A DNA stretch of 64,000 nt from Xanthomonas dyei (GTDB lineage: Bacteria; Pseudomonadota; Gammaproteobacteria; Xanthomonadales; Xanthomonadaceae). This document shows, in pieces, positions 21,319 through 31,884 of this stretch (its first letter is position 1; each line of letters begins with the position of its first letter). The notes beneath the pieces were generated by a model that worked only from the letters and a program-made list of their open reading frames with translations, was not told the origin of the DNA and did not search any database. The stretch lies in the NCBI RefSeq assembly GCF_002939865.1, contig NZ_MDEE01000007.1, forward strand, positions 80,933-144,932. The letters are read 5' to 3'. A program made the translations under genes and the position numbers.

Positions 21319-22614
21319 TCACTGGGACTTGAGTTGAATGGCCGGCGCGACCTGGCAGGCTCGCCATGCCGGCAGCATTCCAGCCAGGATGCTGGCGAGC
21401 AGAGCCATCACAAAGGTGCTCAGCAGCATGGCTGGATCCAGATACGCGAGATCGGCGTAGCTGCTGGGCTGTTGTCGTACGGCCCAGAGCCCCAGGCCGG
21501 CCAGGCCGAGACCCAGCAGGCCGCCGGTCAATCCGATCGTCCCGGCCTCCACCAGCGCTTGCGCAAAGATGCTGCGTTTGGTCGCGCCAAGCGCCCTGCG
21601 CACACCGATCTCCCCGCTGCGCCGCAAAAATTTGGCCAGCATCAGGCCGATGGTGTTGACCAGGCAGACCAGCAGAAACCCGAATGCAAGCCAGGTCTGC
21701 AGGCGGACATCGCTGGGCACCACTTTCATGAAGTCCAGCCATTCCATCAGGCTACGCAGCTCTACATTGTTGGGTCGCTCGAAGCGACCGGCACGCCGTT
21801 GCAGATCGGAATAGTTTTCCAGGTATTGGCGATAAGCGATGGCCTTCTGGGGAGTGTCCAGCTGGACCCAATACTGGACCCATACACAGGGCTCATCGAT
21901 GCCTTTTTTCTCCGCGCTGCTCGACCCCCAGCAGGAACGCGAGCCACTGGTGGCAAATTTCAACTCCATCGCGGTGCTGAAGGGAATGAAGATCTGTTCG
22001 AGCTTGGCATAGCTCCCCTTGTTGAGGTCGTAAAATTTCGGAGTCGGACGCCAGTCCTTGAGGACACCGACGACGCGCAACGCGTTGCGATTCACGCGCA
22101 CGGTGCGGCCCACGCTGTTTTCGCCGTTGAAGAGCTTCTTGTTCAGCGTTTCTGACAGCACTGCCACGCGCGCGCGGCTGCCGTCATCGCTGGTCGACCA
22201 GGCGCCGCCATAGAGAAAAGGCGCGTCGAACATCGGGAAAAAATCGGTAGAGGTGTAGCGCGCGTCAAGCGAAAACGGTCGCAAGGATGCATTGTCCGGT
22301 TCCACAGCAACGTCACCGCCGCTCATCATCGCCTGTCGATCGGCGCGTTTCTCGCGGAGCAAGGCTTCTGCGTCGAACCGTGTGAACTGCTCGAGTGCTT
22401 CCGTACTCCGGTGATCAAGCGAGCGTGCATCCAGTTGCGGAATGAAGATGGTCTGGCTCTTGCCGGGCAGCGGATCGCCAGACAGGATGTAGAACACCGT
22501 CAAGGTGGTCATGCTGGCGCCGATGCCCAGCGCGATCGCTAGCACCATCAGCGCGGTGAGCACCTTGTTGCGGCGGAAGCTGCGCAGCGCGAGATTGAAG
22601 TAATAGCCGAACAT
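21319..22614 (-). CDS. ABC transporter permease, MacB/FtsX type (first)
   Basis: This 431-residue protein has the same layout as its neighbour: helix 1 (LTALMVLAIALGIGASMTTL), a large periplasmic domain, and FtsX helices with GEIGVRRALGATKRSIFAQAL. Unlike MacB, it has no fused ATPase; the ATPase is the separate gene just upstream. Start ATG 22614 has AGGAG 9 bp before it. An alternative ATG at 22629 overlaps the ATPase stop. The periplasmic part has a Cys pair in SRSCWGSSSAEKKGIDEPC. Confidence 0.9.
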   Translation of the reverse strand: MFGYYFNLALRSFRRNKVLTALMVLAIALGIGASMTTLTVFYILSGDPLPGKSQTIFIPQLDARSLDHRSTEALEQFTRFDAEALLREKRADRQAMMSGGDVAVEPDNASLRPFSLDARYTSTDFFPMFDAPFLYGGAWSTSDDGSRARVAVLSETLNKKLFNGENSVGRTVRVNRNALRVVGVLKDWRPTPKFYDLNKGSYAKLEQIFIPFSTAMELKFATSGSRSCWGSSSAEKKGIDEPCVWVQYWVQLDTPQKAIAYRQYLENYSDLQRRAGRFERPNNVELRSLMEWLDFMKVVPSDVRLQTWLAFGFLLVCLVNTIGLMLAKFLRRSGEIGVRRALGATKRSIFAQALVEAGTIGLTGGLLGLGLAGLGLWAVRQQPSSYADLAYLDPAMLLSTFVMALLASILAGMLPAWRACQVAPAIQLKSQ

Positions 22615-22625
22615 GGGGGCGCTCC

Positions 22626-23345
22626 TCATTCGGCCAGGCTTGCAGTGGCGGCGGGCGCGCGCATCAGGCTGGGATTGCGTTCCAGATCGGTGGCCTGGCC
22701 GTCGACGATGTGCACGTTGCGCTGCGCGCGTGCGGCCAGTTCCGGGTCGTGGGTGACCATCACGATGGTGGTGCCCTGGCTGTTGATTTCTTCCAACAGC
22801 TCCATCACCCCGCGTGCCATTTGCGAGTCGAGGTTACCGGTGGGTTCGTCGGCCAGCAGCAGGCGTGGGCTGCCGGCCAGCGCGCGTGCAATGGCGGCGC
22901 GCTGCTGCTGGCCGCCCGACAGTTCGGTGGGGTAATGCTTCAGGCGCGAACCCAACCCGACTTTGGTCAAGGCTTCTTCGATGCGCTGCTTGCGCTCGGA
23001 CGCGGGCATGCCGCGATAGCGCAGCGGCACGTCGACGTTGTCGAACAGGTTGAGGTCGGGGATCAGATTGAAGCCCTGGAAGATGAAACCGATCTTCTGA
23101 TTGCGCAGCCGCGAACGCGCGTCGTCGGAGAGATGGCTGACGTCTTCGCCATCCAGCAGATACTGCCCGCTGGTAAAGGTCTCCAGCAGTCCCGCCAGGT
23201 TGAGGAAGGTGGTCTTGCCCGAACCCGACGGCCCGGTCACCGCGACGAATTCGCCTTCGCGCACATGCAGGTCCAACGAGCGCAGCGCGTGCGTTTCCAC
23301 CTGTTCGGTGCGGAAGACCTTGGAGACCGCTTGCATCTTGAGCAT
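22626..23345 (-). CDS. ABC transporter ATPase, MacB/LolD type
   Basis: This 239-residue ATPase has Walker A GPSGSGKT (38-45), signature LSGGQ (142-146), Walker B LLLADEPTGNLD and the His switch VTHD. It powers the two permeases encoded next. LolD/MacB-type transporters are mechanotransmission systems that move lipoproteins, peptides or antibiotics across the periplasm, rather than classic membrane pumps. The start is 47 bp after the adaptor gene. Confidence 0.94.
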   Translation of the reverse strand: MLKMQAVSKVFRTEQVETHALRSLDLHVREGEFVAVTGPSGSGKTTFLNLAGLLETFTSGQYLLDGEDVSHLSDDARSRLRNQKIGFIFQGFNLIPDLNLFDNVDVPLRYRGMPASERKQRIEEALTKVGLGSRLKHYPTELSGGQQQRAAIARALAGSPRLLLADEPTGNLDSQMARGVMELLEEINSQGTTIVMVTHDPELAARAQRNVHIVDGQATDLERNPSLMRAPAATASLAE

Positions 23346-23392
23346 TGCCGATTCCTTTGCGAAAGAGAGTGCGACGAAGAGGATTGAACGAA

Positions 23393-24664
23393 TCAGTGAA
23401 CGGTGACGCGCGGCGCGTCGCCAAAATTATCTGCACCGGACACCACCACGCGGTCGCCGACCTGCAGCCCGGACAGCACCTGCACTTCGCCCAGGCTGCT
23501 GACGCCGATGCGCACGGGGCGGCGCACCGCGGTATTGCCCTCCATCACGTAGGCGTAGCTGCCGCCGGATTGCTCGACAAACGGGCCGCGCTCGACCTTG
23601 AGCACATTGCGACGCGTATCCATCACCACACGCGCGCTCATGCGCTGGCTCTGGCGCAGCCCCGGCGGCTGCTTGTCGGCAAAGCGGATGCGTGCGGTGA
23701 CTTCGCCGTTGACCACTTCCGGCGACACCGCCGAGATGGCGCCGGGGAACGGTTCGCCGCTGCCGCTGGTGAGCTGGGCCGGCATGCCGATCGCCAGATC
23801 GCGCGCGAAGCTTTCCGGCACCTTGATCTCCACTTCGAACTTGGACAGATCCACCACCCCCAGGATCGGTGCGTTCGCCGCCACCTGGGTGTGTTGCACC
23901 GCCTGCACCTGGCCGACCTGACCATCGAACGGCGACAGCAGCGTGAGTGCGTCGACCTGGCGTTGCACTTCGGCCACCACGGCGCGTTGGCGGTCGGCCA
24001 GCAAACGTTTGTTGCGCGAATCCAGATCCGCACCCTGGCTCTTCAACGACGCATCCCGCTCGGCGTGCTGCAAATCGATGTCGGTTTTCTTCAAGGTGTC
24101 CTGCGCCTTGGCCAGCTCCACCTGCGGCACCGCGCCGCCATCGAAGCCGCGCTGATAGCGCTCCAGGTCGCGTGCGGCGGCCTGCTTGTCGATCTTGGCC
24201 TGGTCGGTGAGCTTGCTGGCGTTGGCACGGGCGAGCGTGGCGTCCAGCCCTGCGCGGCTGGACTCGGCTTCCAGTCCGGCCAACGTGGCTTGTTCCTGCG
24301 CCAGCTTGCTGCGTAGCTCGGGGCTGTCGATGCGCGCCAGCTCCTGGCCCTGCTTGACCACATCGCCGGCCACCACGCTCAGCGTTACTGTGCCGGCCGA
24401 GATGGCGTACAGCACCGGGCTGTTGGCGGCGATCACCCGGCCGTCGGCGGCGATGTCGCGCACCAGATCGCCCTGGCTCACCGTGGCGATCCGCACCCGG
24501 CTGGCATCGAACGAACTGCTGCCCGCGCTCCACGCGCTGATCGCCCAACCGATACCGGCCAGCACCGCCACGGTGGCGACGCCGGGCCACAGCCAACGAC
24601 GCCACGGCGCGTTGCCGGCGTGGGTGCGGAGAACCTGGTCCTGGGCAGAAGTATCACGAATCAT
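23393..24664 (-). CDS. Periplasmic adaptor (MacA/HlyD family)
   Basis: The 423-residue protein has one N-terminal membrane helix (about residues 27-47) and a lipoyl half-motif. A helical hairpin rich in Ala, Gln, Lys and Glu follows (about 110-215), then beta-barrel and membrane-proximal domains. It would link the ABC complex to an outer-membrane channel, which is not encoded here. ATG 24664 starts the standard short cytoplasmic tail and lies about 22 bp after the predicted sigma-54 transcript start. It is the first gene of the operon. Confidence 0.9.
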   Translation of the reverse strand: MIRDTSAQDQVLRTHAGNAPWRRWLWPGVATVAVLAGIGWAISAWSAGSSSFDASRVRIATVSQGDLVRDIAADGRVIAANSPVLYAISAGTVTLSVVAGDVVKQGQELARIDSPELRSKLAQEQATLAGLEAESSRAGLDATLARANASKLTDQAKIDKQAAARDLERYQRGFDGGAVPQVELAKAQDTLKKTDIDLQHAERDASLKSQGADLDSRNKRLLADRQRAVVAEVQRQVDALTLLSPFDGQVGQVQAVQHTQVAANAPILGVVDLSKFEVEIKVPESFARDLAIGMPAQLTSGSGEPFPGAISAVSPEVVNGEVTARIRFADKQPPGLRQSQRMSARVVMDTRRNVLKVERGPFVEQSGGSYAYVMEGNTAVRRPVRIGVSSLGEVQVLSGLQVGDRVVVSGADNFGDAPRVTVH

Positions 24665-24696
24665 GGTCGGCGTGCTCGGTGGCGTCGGGTTGAGAA

Positions 24697-24713
24697 AGCA
24701 GGGTGCGTGCCAA
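24697..24713 (-). promoter_or_regulatory. Sigma-54 promoter of the exporter operon
   Basis: Read on the minus strand the site is TTGGCACGCACCCTGCT. It has the obligatory GG and GC (plus-strand 24710-24711 and 24698-24699) exactly 10 bp apart, and TGGCACG matches the -24 consensus fully. The transcript would start near 24686, about 22 bp before the adaptor's ATG. Confidence 0.8.
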
Positions 24714-24757
24714 CATCCAAGTGATTGATATAAAAGAAATTCGAGGCGGTCAGGCGA

Positions 24758-24832
24758 GTGTCCGCAGTGTCCGCGGACACCGGCGCGGACACGCTGTCCG
24801 GGCACGGTCATGCAGTGGACAACAGCGGACAC
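24758..24832. promoter_or_regulatory. Cluster of GCGGACAC / GTGTCCGC sites (predicted enhancer)
   Basis: Five exact octamers lie within 75 bp: GTGTCCGC at 24758 and 24767, GCGGACAC at 24773, 24785 and 24825. The copies at 24767 and 24773 overlap into a perfect 14-bp palindrome (24767-24780). Two degenerate copies lie at 24795 and 24815. Relative to the sigma-54 start they sit at about -72 to -146, the normal enhancer distance. The operon's own Fis-type activator is the obvious candidate binder. The right-most site is 38 bp before glmS. Confidence 0.75.
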
Positions 24833-24870
24833 GCTAAAATGTCGGCCTTCTTTCCTCATGAGCTGTCCCT

Positions 24871-26700
<1,830 letters not shown>

Positions 26701-26748
26701 CGCCAGCGCTGCGTGCGTGCAGCGCCGGCGTCCATCCGGGAGTGCGCG

Positions 26749-29247
26749 CTAGCGGTTCAGTACCGCGCAGGTGCTGGCGTCAGTGCTTGTGCAAAGCACG
26801 TTGCCGTTGCCAGGGCGGGGCTCATTGATCAAGCGCTGCGGTTCGCCTCCGCCTGCAGTGCGATTGGCGCGGATCAGCGAGTCTTTGACGTTTTCATTCT
26901 GAATTCGAAACGCCGGGACGATGTTGTTCTCTAGCAGCGAATTGCTCACCCGATCCCACAGCCCAACGCTGCCGCTCGCACCGGTGGCAAACCGGTTGTT
27001 GCGGATGATGGCGGTACTGAGAACGGAGCCGGTGTACGTGCGGTTCTGCAGATCGCCTTGGGTGATCATCCAATTGCTGCCTTGTACGTTGAACGTTGCG
27101 GTCGAGTCTTGCGACGACAATGGATTCGTCGTCGCCTCGGCGGTGACCTCATTGTTGAGCATTTGCGAATGCCAACCGGGTAGCAGCGCTTGGGCATCGG
27201 TGTAAAAACCGTTCGCCTGCACCAGGCTCCCGCCGAAGCGATTAAAACGGTTGTACGCATGGATCACCTCAGCGGATGGATAGAAGTTGGTGACAGGGCC
27301 GGACCCGTTGTAATCGTTGTTGACGAACAGCATCCTGCCATTGGTCGTCACGATGCTCAGATCCGATTGCTGATCAGGGGGGATCTGCCAGGCGCTGTCT
27401 AGGGTGACGGTGTTGCCGAGAGTCAGCGGGTTGCCTGTCAGGTAGCGCTGCTGTCCGGTGCCTCTTCCAGCGACGATCATCGCTGAGTTGCCGTCGGCAT
27501 CGCAGCGGTACGCCACATCGATGGCTTGCCTTGCCAATGTCAGTTGCTTCCCCGAGACCGCAGCAGCCTTCCCGAAGTAGTTGCCCGTGCCTTCGTCCAT
27601 CGTGAGCTGCCACGGTGGGGGCTCGGCGTCGACTTGGTATTGATTGGCGTTGTTGGCGTAATACACATCCCGGCTTGGCGCGCTGAATTGCAGTTCCGAC
27701 GGTGTACCGTAATAGGGCGCCCCTGCGGAAATGTTCCTGTTGTGGGTGATGAGCGCGTTCTGCGCGTCGTGGTTGAACGCCAGCGCCGTCTCGTGCCAAC
27801 GCAAGGTATTGCCCTGCACTGTCACGCCATACACATTGCCGTCCATGAAAATCGGTTTGCTACTGGTGATGTCGTTGCCGGTGATCTGCAAGTTGGACGT
27901 ATCGCTGGCCTTGATGCCGGTCGTGTGCGGATCGGTTCTTGTCCGATCTGACGGCTTGCCGAGTGTGATGATTGAGTCGCGTACGAACGGGATCGAGTGC
28001 AGGTCTTCGACGGACATGTGTTCGAACAGGATTGCACTGCCTTCGCGCAGTTCCGGCGCGTTGATGGAGAGATCGCGTACGCCATACACGCCAGCGGCAT
28101 AATTGATCGGGCGGCCACATTTAGGTTGTTTGGCCTGGTTGTAGGCAGTGGAGCCACCCTTGAAGATCACCGCCTGTGCATCCTTGCTGCCGACCACCTG
28201 CGGAAAGTTCAGCACGGTTGCCTGTTTGCCCGCACCTGCGATGACGGTGTGGTTGGGGATGTTGTCGAAGCCTCGGCCGGACAAGGTGTAGCTGCCCGCA
28301 GGAATGGACACCACGCCACCCTTTGCATTGGCCGCGCAGGCGAATGCGGCCGCAAAGCTGGCGTCGTCCGAAGCGCCGTTGCCGATGGGCGGCGCGACGT
28401 TGCATCGGGTTTGCGGCCAATTGGTGGCATACCCGATGTTGATGCTGGTGATGGTAGTGCGCGGCGCCGTGCGATCCGGTCCGCTGCCGAAATTCTGATA
28501 ACGGCTCCATGCGCTTGGGCCACCGGAGCCATTGTGTAGATACAGCTCATAATCGCCTGGCGGCACGTCGGCGGGAATGGCAAAACTCTGCACATACATG
28601 CCTTCCTTCGGATTGGAGGGATCTGCGCTCAGGATTCGCTGCACGCTTCCGTTTCTGACCAATGCGATCCGTACCAGTTGGCTCGATGCCGACATCCTGC
28701 CCAGTGCCGTGCCGAAGACGTTGAGTCTGCCGCCTGGAGACGCGCCACCGCCGACGTTGCCTTGCACGAACCAGATATCCGGCGCATTCACCAGCGTTGT
28801 CGCACCGGTCCCGCTGCCGGTGACGATCCGATACGCGTAGACGCCGCGCGCGCGATCAGGTAGCTGAAACTTGAGTGATTGCTCGGTGGCCTGGCTCGGC
28901 ACCACGTCGATCCAACCGCTATTGCTGCTGTCGGCGACATCCAATGGGCTGCCTACTGCGCCATCATCGAGCCGGGTAAGGTGCACTGTGGCGGTTGGGC
29001 TGAGATTGCCGCCGCTCACGACGACCGTCTCGTTGCGATCGACCGGCTGCGATGCCCAGAACGTCATTGCGGTACCTGGCGGCACCTCGTCATGCCGTGG
29101 ATAGGCAAGCGATGCAGGAGAAGCCGCGCGTCCGGCGCGTGCTTGGTCAGTGCCCAGATCAGGCCGTTGGGATGCGCTGCCATCAGTGCTGGCAACGCAA
29201 AGGGTCACTGCGATAAAGGTCGTAAGTTTGGAGGTTTTTACACCCAT
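26749..29247 (-). CDS. Large secreted beta-helix protein
   Basis: The 832-residue product has a signal peptide (about residues 1-26). An N-terminal beta-rich part (to about 250) contains an IPT/Ig-like segment (VVVSGGNLSPTATVHL). From about residue 290 a pectate-lyase-superfamily beta-helix follows: GNGASDDASFAAAFACAANAKGG with VVSIPAGSYTLSG is the typical first turn, then many N-x-I and N-x-F turns. The asparagine ladders and GD-type starts resemble tailspike and exopolysaccharide-acting enzymes. The activity cannot be assigned. The start has AGGAG 9 bp upstream. Confidence 0.7.
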   Translation of the reverse strand: MGVKTSKLTTFIAVTLCVASTDGSASQRPDLGTDQARAGRAASPASLAYPRHDEVPPGTAMTFWASQPVDRNETVVVSGGNLSPTATVHLTRLDDGAVGSPLDVADSSNSGWIDVVPSQATEQSLKFQLPDRARGVYAYRIVTGSGTGATTLVNAPDIWFVQGNVGGGASPGGRLNVFGTALGRMSASSQLVRIALVRNGSVQRILSADPSNPKEGMYVQSFAIPADVPPGDYELYLHNGSGGPSAWSRYQNFGSGPDRTAPRTTITSINIGYATNWPQTRCNVAPPIGNGASDDASFAAAFACAANAKGGVVSIPAGSYTLSGRGFDNIPNHTVIAGAGKQATVLNFPQVVGSKDAQAVIFKGGSTAYNQAKQPKCGRPINYAAGVYGVRDLSINAPELREGSAILFEHMSVEDLHSIPFVRDSIITLGKPSDRTRTDPHTTGIKASDTSNLQITGNDITSSKPIFMDGNVYGVTVQGNTLRWHETALAFNHDAQNALITHNRNISAGAPYYGTPSELQFSAPSRDVYYANNANQYQVDAEPPPWQLTMDEGTGNYFGKAAAVSGKQLTLARQAIDVAYRCDADGNSAMIVAGRGTGQQRYLTGNPLTLGNTVTLDSAWQIPPDQQSDLSIVTTNGRMLFVNNDYNGSGPVTNFYPSAEVIHAYNRFNRFGGSLVQANGFYTDAQALLPGWHSQMLNNEVTAEATTNPLSSQDSTATFNVQGSNWMITQGDLQNRTYTGSVLSTAIIRNNRFATGASGSVGLWDRVSNSLLENNIVPAFRIQNENVKDSLIRANRTAGGGEPQRLINEPRPGNGNVLCTSTDASTCAVLNR

Positions 29248-29900
29248 GTCGGATCACTCCTGATGCGGAAGCGAAGGGCTTCCGGAACGTGCGACCACCA
29301 CGCGATGCGTTGCGCAAGGATCGTGCAAGACGGTTCAACGGTTGTTGCTGGATGACGACAGCGGTGCATCGCACACGCGCATGCACCTGCTAGAACCGCA
29401 GAACCATGATGCTCAGTGGCGTGGGGCTCGCCGAGCAGCGGCCATCCTAGAGATGCATAGCTGTTTGAATGCGAACAGATGTCACACAGTTGTGCTCGCT
29501 TGGTTCCAATGTCTCGCTGCGGGAGTTAAGTCACTCTTTGAGGCATGTGGTGGCGATGTGGGGTGGTCGCGCGCTGCCGCATCGCGCTGCGAAATCGTTC
29601 GCTTCCATCCACCCTCGCGACGGAATCATTCTGCGATGCGATGCGATGCGATGCGATGCGATCGGCAAGGCAGCGATCGCGAGTGGCGCGTGCATCGCCG
29701 TGGTTGTGCCGTGGTCGCGAGGCGCAGACGTCTCTGCTGTTGCGAGTAGCGCAGGTCGATTCGCGCAACGCCCATACGTGCCTGACGGCCGGCAGCAGCT
29801 TGGTCAGCGGTTTCTGGCGCTCGACCACAGCCTCTGCCAACGCTTTGGCTCAGGTTATGCATAAGCTTCTTGCGAGGGTCAACACCACGCAGGAGGACGT
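29248..29900. other. 650-bp intergenic region with a short tandem repeat
   Basis: This gap lies between two divergent genes and must hold both promoters. I see no gene in it; the open frames differ in style from neighbours and lack ribosome sites. The only clear structure is the TGCGA array at 29632-29661. Confidence 0.4.
29632..29661. repeat. (TGCGA)6 tandem repeat
   Basis: Six perfect copies of the pentamer TGCGA run head to tail in the intergenic region. Copy number in such arrays can change by slippage. It is about 240 bp upstream of the gene at 29901. Confidence 0.9.
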
Positions 29901-30374
29901 ATGCACGAGTCTTTCAAACAGGGGGCGCCGGCCGAATTGTGGCAGGCGTTGGTGCGCGAGGCGGGGCAGCGGATCGCACGTCCGCTGGACGAGTCGCGCG
30001 AGCATTATCTGGTCTTCGTGTTGCTGCGCTTTCAGCGCGATGCGCATCTGTTGTCGCGCACGCAGGCATTGGCGTGGTTGCACGCGCAGGAGCAGGTCGG
30101 CAGTGTGCGTGCCGATTTGTTGCGGGATGTGGGCGATGGCTGTCTGCTGATTGCCGGGCTGTTTCCCGGCCTGGCACAACGCCGCCGGGTCAGCGTGGAC
30201 TACTTCATCGATCTCGGGCGCGGCGCCTATTCCGACGTCGCCGACACCCGCTGCAGCGATGCAAGCCTGTTCGCGCAACTGGCCGACAGTTATCGCGAGT
30301 TGGTTCGCATCCTTGCTGCGTTACGCACGCCACCCAATTGGCAACCTGGAGCGGGCGGGATCTTGCATGCCTGA
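29901..30374 (+). CDS. Hypothetical protein, 157 residues
   Basis: I do not recognise this family with confidence. The protein is helical, lacks a signal peptide or membrane segment, and has the stretches LWQALVREAGQRIARPLDE, GDGCLLIAGLFPGLAQRRRV and VSVDYFIDLGRGAYSDVA. AGGAGG lies 7 bp before the ATG, a strong ribosome site, so it is very likely expressed. It stands alone between the repeat-bearing gap and a secreted protein gene. Confidence 0.75.
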   Translation: MHESFKQGAPAELWQALVREAGQRIARPLDESREHYLVFVLLRFQRDAHLLSRTQALAWLHAQEQVGSVRADLLRDVGDGCLLIAGLFPGLAQRRRVSVDYFIDLGRGAYSDVADTRCSDASLFAQLADSYRELVRILAALRTPPNWQPGAGGILHA

Positions 30375-30608
30375 GCAGTGAGCCTGGGCAGGGGTGGTCC
30401 CGACACACGCGTCGGGCCCGCCCCGACTGCGATTGCCCGCGTCTGCGCGCACACTACCCCGGCAGGCAGATCCGCCGGGTGAGTGCCATTACCTCACGAT
30501 CAGTGCCCTGCAGTGTTGATCGTCGTAGCGTCGATGCGCTGCGGCGCATCGTGCGCGCAGCATGGGGGACATGCTGCGCGCCGCAATCATCCAGAGGGAC
30601 GTGGATTC

Positions 30609-31751
30609 ATGAAGACATGTATCGCGACGGTGCTGTTGGCACTGTCCGGGCTTGCTGTTGCACAAGACCTGCCGCCGGGCTATGCCGGTGAGGGCGGAAT
30701 GACGCTGCAGGAAATCGACCCTGCCATCTATGCGTATCACTACGACCACGGCTTCGTCGGCGAAGATGCGATGGGCTGGGATCCTGCACTGCAGTTCGTC
30801 TGGTCGCGCATCGCCGCTGCCGAGGTCTGTGCACAGCAACCGCCATCGGATGTTGTGATCGGCAAGCTGGTGGAGCAGTACGGCAAGGATGCCGTGGTGC
30901 ACCAGACCAACGGTATCGGTTTCCATGCAGCGCAGATGCGTGCTGCCAGCACGTTCTGTACCCCGACGCGTCATGCAGAAGCTGTCGCGGTAGTGCCCGC
31001 GTTTGCTGCCGGGGACTTTTCTACCGCAACCGTGTATGTCGCTGCTGCAAAGGCGGGGACGCTAGTGGTGGTAGCAGACGGACAATCCTCGTCACAGGCG
31101 CAGGCCGATGCAGCCGCGGTCGTTGCACCGTCGGCAGATTGGGCGTTGCTGCTACCGTTGCATGCCACCATGCGGGTCGGCTCGAACGGTCTGCCTAACG
31201 GCGATGAAATGCTGCGCGTGGTGCGCCGCGGTCATACCGGCGCGATGGTGGGATTGCAGGTCGCCGCCAGTCTGTTCGCGCGCGGCGTTGTAGCGTCTTC
31301 CTTCGGCAAGGACCAGCTGAAAGGCGAGAAGATGGAAGGCGTCGGCAATCCCGGCTATCAATTGCAGCGCGATGCGGTCAATGCACATCTGAAGAGCTAC
31401 TTCACCGGTCATCCTGCAGCATTGCCAGTGGATCCGTTCCCGCTGCAGGTGTTGATGTCCGACTGGCTGCTTGTTTACCAGAGCCTGGCCGACACCAAGT
31501 CGCCTTACGAACTGCGCTACGCAGTGACGATCGGCGGCGAGCGCAGCGGCTTTTTGAAGCGCAAGGCAAGCCCGGTTTCGATGGACTGCATACCAACCCC
31601 GCGCACCGCATCGCTGGAAGAGTGGGAAGCAAACGATTACGCGATGGTCAAAGAAGCCGCGCAGGCTTACAGCGACGAATGCGCTGCAAAATTCGCCGAG
31701 CAGTTGCCGCAGTGGTTCCCCGATAGAGCGACTGTGACTGCCTCTAACTGA
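30609..31751 (+). CDS. Secreted protein of unknown function, 380 residues
   Basis: A clear signal peptide (residues 1-18, AVAQ) precedes a mixed domain with no motif I can name. Four or more cysteines are spread over the mature part (EVCAQQ, STFCTP, MDCIP, DECAAKF), in keeping with a periplasmic or extracellular location. ATG 30609 follows GAGGGA by 8 bp; the frame is open upstream to 30483 but without a ribosome site. The gene ends at a bidirectional terminator shared with the effector gene. Confidence 0.72.
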   Translation: MKTCIATVLLALSGLAVAQDLPPGYAGEGGMTLQEIDPAIYAYHYDHGFVGEDAMGWDPALQFVWSRIAAAEVCAQQPPSDVVIGKLVEQYGKDAVVHQTNGIGFHAAQMRAASTFCTPTRHAEAVAVVPAFAAGDFSTATVYVAAAKAGTLVVVADGQSSSQAQADAAAVVAPSADWALLLPLHATMRVGSNGLPNGDEMLRVVRRGHTGAMVGLQVAASLFARGVVASSFGKDQLKGEKMEGVGNPGYQLQRDAVNAHLKSYFTGHPAALPVDPFPLQVLMSDWLLVYQSLADTKSPYELRYAVTIGGERSGFLKRKASPVSMDCIPTPRTASLEEWEANDYAMVKEAAQAYSDECAAKFAEQLPQWFPDRATVTASN

Positions 31752-31828
31752 TCTTCAGATCGAGTGAGGTCGGATATGCGGCCGCTACGGTGATCTGTAA
31801 AAATCGACATCACGCATCCTTAAACCAA

Positions 31829-31860
31829 AACGGGCACTGATCCATCGATCAGTGCCCGTT
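31829..31860. terminator. Bidirectional terminator
   Basis: A 13-bp perfect inverted repeat (31829-31841 with 31848-31860), extendable by one pair, lies between convergent genes. The AAAA run on its left gives a T-tract on the minus strand, so it best serves the effector gene. Confidence 0.85.
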
Positions 31861-31884
31861 CAGCCTTTCGGAATTGCAGATGCA

